The position numbers were made by a program, and so were the translations under genes. The notes beneath the pieces were generated by a model. It saw only the letters and a program-made list of their open reading frames with translations, searched no databases and had not been told where the DNA came from. From Amycolatopsis tolypomycina (GTDB lineage: Bacteria; Actinomycetota; Actinomycetes; Mycobacteriales; Pseudonocardiaceae), in NCBI RefSeq assembly GCF_900105945.1, contig NZ_FNSO01000004.1, positions 8,064,001 to 8,128,000 of the forward strand: 64,000 nt of DNA. The letters run 5' to 3'. Every line of letters starts with the position of its first letter. The first letter of the stretch is position 1. Below, one piece after another: positions 41,313 through 50,309 of the stretch.

Positions 41313-42535
41313 TTCTTGCCGACCTTCGAGCCGCCGACCAGCTGGTTCCACTTGTCGAACGCCTTGACCTGCTGCTCGGCGGGCAACGACGTCTCCTTGG
41401 GGTACTGCGCGATCCACTGGTCGTACTCCGGGCGCCCGAACTGCCGCAGCGTGTCCTGGCTCTTCTGCGGCGCCATCTGCAGGGTGACGTCCTTGACCGC
41501 CGGGCCCGGGTAGAAGTACCCGTCGTCGTAGGCGATCGCCTGCTGGTCCGGCTTGAGCATCCACGCGACCAGCTGCAGGATCGCCGACTCCTGGTCGGGC
41601 GAGAGGCCCTTGGGCATCAGGGCGTACTGGGCGTCGGTGACCCAGTGCATCGGCTGCATGATCGCGGTCTTGACCGTGTTGGGCACGGTGCCGAGCTTGC
41701 GCGGGTTGATGTCCCAGCCGGTGGTCGACATGATCATGTTCACCGAGCCGGACGCGAGGTTCTTCATCGTCTCCGTGGTGCCCGACGGGTAGTACTTCAC
41801 GTACTTGCCGAGCTCCTGCAGGAACGCCCAGGTCTTGTCCCAGCCCTTGTCCGGGTCCTTCGGGTCCTTGTCGCCCAACAGGTAGGGCAGGCCCATCAGG
41901 AACGTCCGGCCCGGGCCGGAGTTCGACGGCTGGGCGTACTGGAACTTCTCCGGGTGCGCCTTCGCCCAGTCGAGCAGTTCCTGCGGCGACGCCGGGGCGG
42001 CCGGCACCGCGCCGGGGTTGAACTCCAGGAGCGGGCCCGACGGGTAGTAGACGACCTCGATGCCGTAGCCGTTGGCCAGCTCCTGCATCTTGGCCGCGGG
42101 CTCGAGGTAGTTCTGCATCAGGTTCGGGAACCGGCTCGAAAAGTCCGGCAGGACCTTCGCCAGGGTGCCGTTCGCGATGCCGGCCGAAAGACCGTCGGTG
42201 CCGCTCAGCACCAGGTGGGTCTGGGCGACGCCGCCGTCCTGCTCGGCCTTCAGCTTGCCCGCCATGCTCGGCGCGGGGGCTGTCGAATAGGTGACCTTCG
42301 CGAGCACTTCGGGGTGCGCGGCCTTGAAGTTCTCGATCATCTGCTTGGTGAGCTGCAGGTTGCCCGCGACGTCGAGGATGTTCAGCTCGACCGGTTTGCC
42401 CGGCTTGTCCGGCACAGCCTGGGGATCCGCTGCCTGGCCGCCGTCACCGCCGGGCGCGCCGCAGGCCGCCAGACCGGCGGCGAGGCTCACCGCCAGCAAC
42501 ACTCGTCGGAATCGGAAGCCGGTGCAACGCTGCAT
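41309..42535 (-). CDS. ABC transporter solute-binding lipoprotein
   Basis: 408 residues. A lipoprotein signal ends in LAAC. The mature protein is a type-1 periplasmic-binding fold (VELNILDVAGNLQLTKQMIE; LVAWMLKPDQQAIAYDDGYF), of the class for polyamines, iron or phosphonates/sugars. The substrate is not readable. It is the first gene of the importer operon and diverges from a GntR regulator. Confidence 0.92.
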   Translation of the reverse strand: MQRCTGFRFRRVLLAVSLAAGLAACGAPGGDGGQAADPQAVPDKPGKPVELNILDVAGNLQLTKQMIENFKAAHPEVLAKVTYSTAPAPSMAGKLKAEQDGGVAQTHLVLSGTDGLSAGIANGTLAKVLPDFSSRFPNLMQNYLEPAAKMQELANGYGIEVVYYPSGPLLEFNPGAVPAAPASPQELLDWAKAHPEKFQYAQPSNSGPGRTFLMGLPYLLGDKDPKDPDKGWDKTWAFLQELGKYVKYYPSGTTETMKNLASGSVNMIMSTTGWDINPRKLGTVPNTVKTAIMQPMHWVTDAQYALMPKGLSPDQESAILQLVAWMLKPDQQAIAYDDGYFYPGPAVKDVTLQMAPQKSQDTLRQFGRPEYDQWIAQYPKETSLPAEQQVKAFDKWNQLVGGSKVGKK

Positions 42536-42591
42536 GGCTGCTCCCTAGGTCCGTGATAATGTTGCATGTCGCATCGTATATCAGATCGGAC

Positions 42592-43302
42592 ATGCCAGTG
42601 GCGAGCACTTCTTCGGCCCGAAGGCCGCCGCCGCCCGTGTCGCGGACGGATTTCGTGCGTGACGCGATCAAGGAAGCGATCTTGAGCGGGGAGTTCGGGC
42701 CGGGCGAAACGCTCGTCGAAGCCGAGGTCGGCGCCCTGCTGGGGGTGTCGAAGACGCCGGTGCGCGAGGCCTTGCGGATCCTGGCCGGTTCCGGTTTGGC
42801 CACGATGAGCACGTACAAGGGCGCCGCGGTCCGCGTCATGGACGCCGAGAGCGCGTACGCGGTGTACGACCTGCGCGCGCTGCTGGAACCCGAAGCCGTC
42901 CGGCGGGCCGTCGAGCGGGGTGCCGACTTCGAGGCGGCGCGGCAGGTGCTCGCCGGGGTCGAGACCGGCGCCGCGGCCGGCGACCGCGCGAAGGCGAGCC
43001 TCGCCAACCGGCTGTTCCACCGCGCGCTCTACGCCGGCTGCGGGAACCCGCTGCTGGTCGAGGTCCTCGACGGCCTGCGCGACCAGGCCGCGCTCATCAC
43101 CGTCACCGGCTGGGGCATCAGCCCCACCTGGCAGGGCGAGGCGGCCGAACACCGGGCGATCCTGAACGCCGCCGAGAGCGGCAACGCCCGGCAGGCCGAA
43201 CACCTGCTGCGCAAGCACATCACCGATTTCATCGATCGGGTCGCCTTCGGGCTGCCCGGCGAACGCACCACCGAGACCGGCGATCCGAAGGGGGCCCGAT
43301 GA
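42592..43302 (+). CDS. GntR-family regulator (FadR/FCD subgroup)
   Basis: 236 residues from ATG 42592. The winged helix reads FVRDAIKEAILSGEFGPGET and VSKTPVREALRILAGSG, and the C-terminal FCD domain includes YDLRALLEPEAVRRAVERG and LFHRALYAGCGNPLLVEVL, with metal-binding His. It diverges from the importer across an AT-rich 56 bp and overlaps the following gene (ATGA), so it likely controls both in response to a small carboxylic acid. Confidence 0.93.
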   Translation: MPVASTSSARRPPPPVSRTDFVRDAIKEAILSGEFGPGETLVEAEVGALLGVSKTPVREALRILAGSGLATMSTYKGAAVRVMDAESAYAVYDLRALLEPEAVRRAVERGADFEAARQVLAGVETGAAAGDRAKASLANRLFHRALYAGCGNPLLVEVLDGLRDQAALITVTGWGISPTWQGEAAEHRAILNAAESGNARQAEHLLRKHITDFIDRVAFGLPGERTTETGDPKGAR

Positions 43303-44204
43303 CGTTCGAGGAGCAGAGGCGGCGGCTTTCCGGGGTGGTGGCCATCCCGGTCACGCCGTTCGACGCCGAGGGCGCCGTCGACGGCCAGACGTACGCGAAG
43401 CTGGTGGACCGGCTCATCACCGGCGGCATCGAGGTCGTGACGCCGAACGGGAACACCGGCGAGTTCTACGCGCTCGACGCGGCCGAAGCGCGGCAGTGCC
43501 TGGAGGTCACCGTCGAGGCCGCGGCGGGCCGGGCGAGCGTGCTCGCCGGGATCGGGCACGACGTCGCGTCGGCGACCCGGGCCGCCGTGCACGCCCGGGA
43601 GGCCGGCGCCGACATGATCATGATCCACCAGCCGGTGCACCCGTACATCTCCGGCGACGGCTGGGTCGACTACCACGCGTCGATCGCCGCCGCGGTGCCG
43701 GAGCTCGGTGTCGTGCTCTACGTCCGCAACCCGGCGATCGCGGGCGAGCAGCTGCACGCGCTCGGCGCGGTGGCCCCGAACGTCATCGGCGTGAAGTACG
43801 CGGTTCCGGACCCGGTCCGGTTCGGCTCGGTCGCCCGGGACGCGGGCTTCGACCGGTTCGTCTGGATCGCGGGGCTGGCGGAGCTTTCGGCCCCCGGCTA
43901 CTTCGCGGTCGGCGCGACCGGCTTCACGTCCGGGCTGGTCAACGTCGACCCGGCGATCTCGCTGGAGATGTTCCACGCTCTGTCCACAGGGGACTACCCG
44001 GCGGCGATGACGGTCTGGGAGCGGATCCGCCCGTTCGAGGAGCTGCGGGCGGCCAACGGCAACGCCAACAACGTCAGCGTGGTCAAGGACGCGCTCGGCC
44101 AGCTGGGCCTGTGCCGCCCGGACGTCCGTCCCCCGAGCCGCCTGCTGACCGGGCCCGAGCGCGAGCAGCTCTTCGGCCTGCTGTCCTCGTGGGGCCTGTC
44201 GTAG
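43299..44204 (+). CDS. Dihydrodipicolinate synthase-family aldolase/dehydratase
   Basis: 301 residues, a TIM barrel. The Schiff-base Lys166 is in NVIGVKYAV, and the catalytic Tyr141 lies in VLYVRNPA. PNGNTGEFYAL replaces the usual GTTGE motif of true DapA, so this is not lysine biosynthesis. Relatives include KDG aldolase, 4-deoxy-5-oxoglucarate dehydratase and hydroxyproline-pathway deaminases. Operon with the GntR gene and importer suggests breakdown of an imported organic acid or amine. Confidence 0.9.
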   Translation: MTFEEQRRRLSGVVAIPVTPFDAEGAVDGQTYAKLVDRLITGGIEVVTPNGNTGEFYALDAAEARQCLEVTVEAAAGRASVLAGIGHDVASATRAAVHAREAGADMIMIHQPVHPYISGDGWVDYHASIAAAVPELGVVLYVRNPAIAGEQLHALGAVAPNVIGVKYAVPDPVRFGSVARDAGFDRFVWIAGLAELSAPGYFAVGATGFTSGLVNVDPAISLEMFHALSTGDYPAAMTVWERIRPFEELRAANGNANNVSVVKDALGQLGLCRPDVRPPSRLLTGPEREQLFGLLSSWGLS

Positions 44205-44250
44205 GTGACTGAAGTTACTCGGACGTAAACAAGGAGTAAGCGGACAAACC

Positions 44251-44270
44251 AACGCCGTCAGGACGGCGTT
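44251..44270 (+). terminator. Terminator-like hairpin after the DapA-family gene
   Basis: AACGCCGT (44251-44258) and ACGGCGTT (44263-44270) pair with a 4-nt loop. The T-run is weak, but the location fits the end of the GntR operon. Confidence 0.55.
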
Positions 44271-44345
44271 CACGGGTGATCTCCGGGCCCGCCGGGCGGA
44301 GTGTCCTGGCGGCAGTCCGATCCGCCGTGATGCCCGGAGGCACCC

Positions 44346-45689
44346 GTGACGCTCAGCGAGCTTCTTCCCAGCCTCGGCTGCGAAGCCGCCGATCACCTCG
44401 AGCCAGGAGTCTGGCCGCGAAGCACCCGAGTCGGCGAAGACGGCGAGCTCCTCTTCGCCGGCGCCAAGGTCAGCCACCTCGCCGCCCGCTTCGGGACGCC
44501 GTCCTACCTCCTCGACGAACAGCAGGTCCGCGACACCGCGCGCGAGTACCGCGAAGCGCTGCCGGACGTCGAAGTCGCGTACGCGAGCAAGGCGCTCTGT
44601 ACGCGCGCCGTGCTGCGTTGGGTCTCCGAAGCGGGGTTGTCGCTCGACACCTGCTCCGCCGGCGAGATCGCCGTCGCGCGCTCGGTCGGCTTTCCCGCCG
44701 ACCGCATGCTGCTGCACGGCAACGCGAAGACGCCCGAGGACCTGAAGGCCGCGCTCGGGTACGGCGTCCGGCGGATCGTCGTCGACTCACTCGACGAAAT
44801 CCAGCAGCTCGGCGCGCTCGCCCACGGCCCGCAGCAGGTCATGCTCCGGGTGACGCCGGGCGTTGCCGCCGGGGCGCACGCCGCCATCAGCACCGGCGCC
44901 GAAGGCCAGAAGTTCGGCTTCTCGCTCCTCGAGGGCGTTCCCGACAACGTCGACGCCGCCGTCGAGGCGATCAAAAACCAACCCGCGTTGCGCCTCCAAG
45001 GCCTGCACTGCCACATCGGCTCGCAGGTGTCCCGGGTCGACCGGTACGAGGCCGCCGCGCGGCGGATGGCCCAGGTGCTCGTCCGGATCCGCGACACCCA
45101 CGGCGTCACGCTGCGGGAACTCGATCTCGGCGGCGGGCACGCGGTGCCGTACGTCGGCGGCGAGCCTGCCTTCGACCTCGGCGGCTACTCGCGACGCCTG
45201 CGCGTGGCCCTCGCCTTCGAGTGCGCGGCGCACGGCTTTCCCCTGCCGCGGCTGACGATCGAGCCCGGCCGGGCGCTCGTCGGGCCGGCCGGGATCACGG
45301 TCTACCGCGTGTGCGCGATCAAGCGCGGCAGCCGCACGTTCGTCGCGGTCGACGGCGGCATGAGCGACAACGCGCGGCCGTCCCTCTACGGCGCGCGGTA
45401 CACGACGCGGCTGGTGGGACGGCGGTCCACCGCCACGCGCGTCCCGATGACCGTGGTCGGACGGCACTGCGAGGCCGGTGACGTCCTCGCCGAGGGCATC
45501 AGCCTGCCCGCCGACCTGCACGCCGGCGACCTGCTGGCCGTGCCGTGCACCGGCGCGTACCACCACTCGCTCGCCTCGAACTACAACCAGGTCGGCCGCC
45601 CGCCGCTGGTCGGCGTGCGTGACGGCGTCGCGACGCTGCTGGTGCGCCGCGAGACCGAGGAGGACCTCAGCCGACGCGATCTGGGGTGA
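44346..45689 (+). CDS. Diaminopimelate decarboxylase-family PLP enzyme
   Basis: 447 residues of the fold III group that removes the carboxylate of meso-DAP or related amino acids. The PLP lysine is Lys82 in VAYASKALC; HCHIGSQV, LDLGGGHAVPY, EPGRALVG and CTGAYHHS follow. It lies next to an amino-acid permease and an Lrp gene rather than lysine genes, so it may be a dedicated catabolic or natural-product decarboxylase, not the main LysA. GTG 44346 follows GGAGG. Confidence 0.9.
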   Translation: MTLSELLPSLGCEAADHLEPGVWPRSTRVGEDGELLFAGAKVSHLAARFGTPSYLLDEQQVRDTAREYREALPDVEVAYASKALCTRAVLRWVSEAGLSLDTCSAGEIAVARSVGFPADRMLLHGNAKTPEDLKAALGYGVRRIVVDSLDEIQQLGALAHGPQQVMLRVTPGVAAGAHAAISTGAEGQKFGFSLLEGVPDNVDAAVEAIKNQPALRLQGLHCHIGSQVSRVDRYEAAARRMAQVLVRIRDTHGVTLRELDLGGGHAVPYVGGEPAFDLGGYSRRLRVALAFECAAHGFPLPRLTIEPGRALVGPAGITVYRVCAIKRGSRTFVAVDGGMSDNARPSLYGARYTTRLVGRRSTATRVPMTVVGRHCEAGDVLAEGISLPADLHAGDLLAVPCTGAYHHSLASNYNQVGRPPLVGVRDGVATLLVRRETEEDLSRRDLG

Positions 45690-47214
45690 TGCGGTCGCCG
45701 CCGCGCAGCACGACCCCGCGCGGCAGGCGGCGGCCGGCGAAGAAGTCGCGGCAGGCCCGGTGGACGGCGAACATCAGCGGCACCCCGAGCACGATCGACA
45801 CCACGCCGATCACCGCGACGCCGCCGATGCCGAACACCGTCGTCTCGCCCGCGTCCGGCCGCGCGTACTCGACCAGCGCGAACCCCAGCACGGCCAGGAA
45901 GAACACGCCACCGGTGAACGGCAGCAGCCCCCGCAGCACGAAGTTGCGCACGCTCGCGAAGAGCGTCCGGCGGAACACCCAGACGCAGGCCAGCGCCGTC
46001 ATCGTGTACTCGATGGCGATGGTCAGCCCGACCGCGTCGACCGAGTCGGCCAGCACGTTGTCGCTGATCAGCGCCAGCAGCACGTACACCGCCAGCGACA
46101 CCAGGCCGAACGCCCAGGTCGCCACGGTCGGCGTCCGGAACCGCGGGTGCACGCGCCCGAAGACCCGCGGCAGGGCGCCGTGGCTGGCCATCGACAACGT
46201 CGTGCGCGCGGCCGGCATGATCGTCGCCTGGCTGGTCGCCGCGCCGCTGGTCAGCACCGAGACGATCAGCAGCACGCCGAGCACCTTGCCGGTGGCGCCG
46301 TCACCGAACACCGCGCCGCCCAGGCCGGCCAGGACGTCCTCGGAGTTGGCCTCGTTGGCGAGGCCGATCCCGTCGGCGCCGACCCCGGCGAAGGCCAGCG
46401 CGGCGACCGTCACGAGCAGGTAGTTCAGCACCAGCAGCACCGTCGAAAGCACCGCCGCCCGGCCCGGCGCGTGCCGTGGATCGGCGGACTCCTCGTTGAC
46501 CGACAGCGAGCTTTCCCAGCCCCAGTAGATGAACACGGCCAGCAGCACCGCCGACACCGCGGTACCGGCGGAAACCCCGCCCGGCCACAGCCAGTCCAGG
46601 TGCGGCGGCGACGCCTGCGGCCCGGCCGTGCCTTCGAAGACGCGGACCAGCGCGACGACCGAGAACAGCACCAGGACGGCGAGTTCCACGCCGAGCAGGA
46701 TCCACTGCGTCCGCGCGGACACCTCGATCCCGCGGTGGCAGAGCCAGCACAGCGCGAGCAGCCAGCCGGCGCCGATCGCCGTCGTCAGCCACCGGCTATC
46801 CGCCGCGTCGGACGCGCCGAACAGCAGCAGCGTGTACCGGCCGGTGAGCGCGGACTGGCTGCTCATCACGAGCAGCTGCGCGACCGTGACGACCCAGCCG
46901 GTGAACCACCCGGCGTGCGGGCCGAACGCCCGGGCGGCCCAGGTGAAGTTGGTGCCGCAGTCGGGTTCCGCGGTGTTCAGCTCGCGGAAGGCGAACGCGA
47001 CGAACAGCACGGGCACGAACGAGAGCAGCACGAACGCGGCCGCCTTGAAGCCGGTGCCGGCCAGCACGATCAGCCCGAGCGTGGCCGCGATGGAGTACGC
47101 CGGCGCGGTCGACGACATCCCGATGACCATCGATGACACCATGCCCAGCGCGCCGCCGCGCAGTCCCTTGGCGGGAACGGCGGGGGCGGCACCGAGCGCC
47201 ACGGCCTCCGACAT
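45667..47214 (-). CDS. APC-family amino-acid permease
   Basis: 515 residues with about twelve helices. The N-terminal KGLRGGALGMVSSMVIGMSS and STAPAYSIAATLG are the substrate-binding helix of the APC family, and PDCGTNFTWAARAFG is the conserved helix 3 region. ATG 47214 has AGGAGG upstream. It imports amino acids or amines with protons. It overlaps the convergent decarboxylase by 23 bp and diverges from an Lrp regulator, so the three probably serve one amino acid. Confidence 0.93.
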   Translation of the reverse strand: MSEAVALGAAPAVPAKGLRGGALGMVSSMVIGMSSTAPAYSIAATLGLIVLAGTGFKAAAFVLLSFVPVLFVAFAFRELNTAEPDCGTNFTWAARAFGPHAGWFTGWVVTVAQLLVMSSQSALTGRYTLLLFGASDAADSRWLTTAIGAGWLLALCWLCHRGIEVSARTQWILLGVELAVLVLFSVVALVRVFEGTAGPQASPPHLDWLWPGGVSAGTAVSAVLLAVFIYWGWESSLSVNEESADPRHAPGRAAVLSTVLLVLNYLLVTVAALAFAGVGADGIGLANEANSEDVLAGLGGAVFGDGATGKVLGVLLIVSVLTSGAATSQATIMPAARTTLSMASHGALPRVFGRVHPRFRTPTVATWAFGLVSLAVYVLLALISDNVLADSVDAVGLTIAIEYTMTALACVWVFRRTLFASVRNFVLRGLLPFTGGVFFLAVLGFALVEYARPDAGETTVFGIGGVAVIGVVSIVLGVPLMFAVHRACRDFFAGRRLPRGVVLRGGDRITPDRVG

Positions 47215-47478
47215 GCGTTGGTCCTCCTGGGGGTCACCGGTACGAAAGAGCCGTCGGACGGTACCCGGCGCGGCCCGGCGAGCGCGCCCGGCTGTGCGCG
47301 GGCGCACAAAACCGCCTCGGAAAGCCTCGTCGATTTCCCCTCTCGCCACCGATTCCTCGGCTGAGCGCGGCGTGCACGTCGAATCGCGCGAAGCTGGCGC
47401 GGAGGTCTCGCTTTCTCGGCAGGTCTCGATACGCTGCGCACTTGACAAATCACATGCCGAAACACAGGGAGGGACGGC

Positions 47479-47955
47479 ATGGGTGACGAAACACGTGCGC
47501 GCGCGCTGGACAACACGGACAGATCACTGATCGCTCTGCTGCAGCAGGACGGCCGGGCCTCGTTCACCGCACTGGCCAAGGCGGTCGGCCTTTCGGAGGG
47601 TGCGGTCCGCCAGCGCGTCCAGCGGTTGCTGCGCGACGACCTGATGCAGATCGTCGCGGTGACCGACCCCGCCAACGTGGATCTGACGCGCCAGGCCATG
47701 GTCGGCATCAACGTCGACGGCGTGGATCCCCGTGAGGTCGCGGACAAGCTGTCCGAGCTGACGAACGTGCACTACGTCGTGCTGTGCGCCGGGCGTTACG
47801 ACCTGCTGGCCGAACTGGTCTGCCGGGACGACGACCACATGCTCGACGTGCTCGGCGAAGAGATCCGGAAGATCCCGGGCGTGTCCGGGACCGAGCTCTT
47901 CGTGTACCTGAAGCTGGCCAAGCAGAACTACTCCTGGGGCCGGCTCACGGCGTAG
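47479..47955 (+). CDS. Lrp/AsnC-family transcriptional regulator
   Basis: 158 residues. An N-terminal helix-turn-helix (DRSLIALLQQDGRASFTALA; VGLSEGAVRQRVQRLL) precedes the RAM amino-acid-binding domain (VDGVDPREVADKLSEL; YVVLCAGRYDLLAELVC). A GGGAGGG ribosome site precedes ATG 47479. It is divergent from the amino-acid permease and probably controls it in response to the transported amino acid. Confidence 0.93.
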   Translation: MGDETRARALDNTDRSLIALLQQDGRASFTALAKAVGLSEGAVRQRVQRLLRDDLMQIVAVTDPANVDLTRQAMVGINVDGVDPREVADKLSELTNVHYVVLCAGRYDLLAELVCRDDDHMLDVLGEEIRKIPGVSGTELFVYLKLAKQNYSWGRLTA

Positions 47956-48004
47956 CGGGTGCGGGGATGACGGGCACGCACCGCCGCCCGCCACCCCCGG
48001 ACCG

Positions 48005-50209
48005 CTACAGGAATCGCCGGTGCCCGGACCTCGCGGGCACCCCGGCCTCGACGAGGCCGGTCAGCGCCGCCGGGAGCGGATCCCGGTGCAGCACCCCGAG
48101 GCGCTGCGTGGCGCGCGTGAGCGCGACGTAGAGCTCGGCCGCGCCGCGCGGGCCCGCGGCCAGGATCCGCTCCGGCTCGACAACGAGCACGGCGTCGAAC
48201 TCCAGTCCTTTGGCCGCGGCGGCCGGGATCGTTCCCGGGACACCGAGCGGACCGATCACGACGCTGGTGCCTTCGCGGCCGGCCTCGTCGCGGACGAAGT
48301 CCTCGATGGCCTCGGGCAGGTCACCGTCGTCCACTCGTCTGGACCACGGCCGGACCCCGCACGCGCGCACCGATTCGGGCGGCCGCGCGGCCGGCGCGAA
48401 GCGGGCCAGCAGCGCGCCCGCGACCGTCATGATCTCCGCCGGGGTCCGGTAGTTCACGGTCAGCTCGCGGTACACCCAGCGGTCGCCGACGTACGGCGCG
48501 AACACCGGGCCCCACGCCGTCGCCCCGGCCGCCGAGCGGCGCTGGGCGAGGTCGCCGACGACCGTGAACGACCGGCTCGGGCACCGCCGCATCAGCACCC
48601 GCCAGTCCATTTCGGACAGTTCCTGCGCCTCGTCGACGACGACGTGCCCATACGTCCAGTCGCGGTCCGCGGCCGCCCGCTCGGCGAGGTCGCGCGTGTC
48701 GTGCTCGGTGAACCGCCCGGCCAGCTCGTCGGCGTGGAGCAGGTCCTCGGCGACCAGCGCGACGTCCTCGTCCAGCTCCTCGGCGTCCAGTTTCATGAGG
48801 TCCATGACGCCGGCGGCGTACTCGGCCTCGGCTTCGGCCCGCCGCCGCGCGGCCGCGCGTTCCCCGGCGTCGTCCCGGCCGAGCAGGTCGACCAGCTCGT
48901 CGAGCAACGGCACGTCGGACACGGTCCAGGCGGTGCCGTCCGCGCGGAACAACGCCGGATCGGCGCCGGCGGCCTCGAGCCGGCGCGGCGACATGTACAG
49001 CGGCGCCAGCAGCGTCTCCGGCGTCAGGTACGGCCACAGCCCGTCGAGCGCGGCGCCGAGCGCTTCGTGCTCCGCGAGCTCGTCGAGGACGTCGGCGCGC
49101 AGGTCCGCCCACAACCCGCGGTCCTCCCGCGTCAGCCAGCCTTCGCCGATCTTCGCCACCCCGCGCTCGGCGACGAGCGCCACGACGTGCTCGCGGAAGA
49201 CCGCGCGGGCTTCGTTGTGCGGCAGCCCGGTCCCGCGCGCTGTGTGCCGGGCTTCGGCCACGAGGTCGGCGTCGAGCGCCACGGTGACGTCACCCAGGTC
49301 GATCGGCACCGGCTCGACCGGCACCTGCTGGCGATCGGCGACCGCGGCGGCCAGCACGTCGAGGATCTCCAGCGACCCCTTGAGCCGCGCTACCTCCGGC
49401 GCGTCCTCGGCGGTGACGCGCAGGCCGGGGACGAGTCCGCCGGTCGTCGTGAAGACGACGTCCGACTCGCCGAGCGACGGCAGCACGCGGCCGATGTGGT
49501 CGAGGAACAGCGGGCTCGGCCCGACGACGAGCACGCCGCTGCGCGACATCCGCTCGCGCCGGGTGTAGAGCAGGTACGCCACCCGGTGCAGGGCGACGGC
49601 CGTCTTGCCGGTGCCGGGGCCGCCTTCGACCACCAGCACGCCCGCGTGGCCCAGGCGGATGATCTCGTCCTGCTCGGCCTGGATCGTCGCGACGATGTCC
49701 CGCATGCCATCGCCGCGGGGCGCGTTGACGGCCGCGAGCAGGGCCGCGTCCCCGCGCTCGGTGTCGCCCGGACGCCCCAGGACCTCGTCGGTGAAATCGA
49801 GGACCCGGCGGCCCACCGTGTGGAATTGGCGACGGCGGCGCATGTTTTCCGGCGTCGCCGCGGTGGCGACGTAGAACGGCCGCGCCGCGGGTGCCCGCCA
49901 ATCGAGCAGGAAGGGTTCGTAGTCGTTTTCCGCGTCGAAGAGCCCGATACGGCCGATGTAGCTGGTTTCGCCCGAAAGGGCGTCCAGCCGGCCGAAGCAG
50001 AGCCCGTTGTCGGCGACGTCCAGCCGGGCCGCCTCCCGCGACCGGAACCGGACGTCGTTGTCCCGTTCCCCCGGCTGCACACCGGTTTGCCCGAGTGCGC
50101 CGTGGTACCGGGCCTGCGCCGCCGCGCGCTCGCGGTCGAGCCGCTCGTACAGCGCGGCGACGTAGGCCCGTTCTTCCCGCAATTCCTCGTCGTACCCCTG
50201 GTTTGACAA
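48005..50209 (-). CDS. helR: HelR-type RNA polymerase-recycling helicase-like ATPase
   Basis: 734 residues, a UvrD/Rep-related SF1 ATPase of the HelD/HelR class that displaces stalled RNA polymerase; HelR of actinomycetes can give rifamycin tolerance. Walker A is GGPGTGKT (196-203). GHVVVDEAQELSEMDW is motif II, and LTVNYRTPAEI and LYVALTRATQRLGVL are motifs IV and VI. The N-terminal coiled arm (ELREERAYVAALYERLDRER) reaches into the polymerase channel. TTG 50209 is used, with AGGGG just before it. No clear rifamycin-associated element is seen upstream. Confidence 0.88.
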   Translation of the reverse strand: MSNQGYDEELREERAYVAALYERLDRERAAAQARYHGALGQTGVQPGERDNDVRFRSREAARLDVADNGLCFGRLDALSGETSYIGRIGLFDAENDYEPFLLDWRAPAARPFYVATAATPENMRRRRQFHTVGRRVLDFTDEVLGRPGDTERGDAALLAAVNAPRGDGMRDIVATIQAEQDEIIRLGHAGVLVVEGGPGTGKTAVALHRVAYLLYTRRERMSRSGVLVVGPSPLFLDHIGRVLPSLGESDVVFTTTGGLVPGLRVTAEDAPEVARLKGSLEILDVLAAAVADRQQVPVEPVPIDLGDVTVALDADLVAEARHTARGTGLPHNEARAVFREHVVALVAERGVAKIGEGWLTREDRGLWADLRADVLDELAEHEALGAALDGLWPYLTPETLLAPLYMSPRRLEAAGADPALFRADGTAWTVSDVPLLDELVDLLGRDDAGERAAARRRAEAEAEYAAGVMDLMKLDAEELDEDVALVAEDLLHADELAGRFTEHDTRDLAERAAADRDWTYGHVVVDEAQELSEMDWRVLMRRCPSRSFTVVGDLAQRRSAAGATAWGPVFAPYVGDRWVYRELTVNYRTPAEIMTVAGALLARFAPAARPPESVRACGVRPWSRRVDDGDLPEAIEDFVRDEAGREGTSVVIGPLGVPGTIPAAAAKGLEFDAVLVVEPERILAAGPRGAAELYVALTRATQRLGVLHRDPLPAALTGLVEAGVPARSGHRRFL

Positions 50210-50309
50210 GTTCCCCTCACAGCGGTTAGACTCTTATCAGGTTCGGCGAGTTCTTCTGTGGTTTCGAAGAGCGCGCCGATTTTTTATTGTCCACCCGCTG
50301 TCAAGAGCC

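Noticed and set aside
44205..44345. Riboswitch before the decarboxylase gene
   Set aside because: Only a terminator-like hairpin and a GGAGG site are visible; no lysine riboswitch core.
50210..50309. Rifamycin-associated element upstream of helR
   Set aside because: No GGGGCTTGC-like inverted repeat seen in this stretch.
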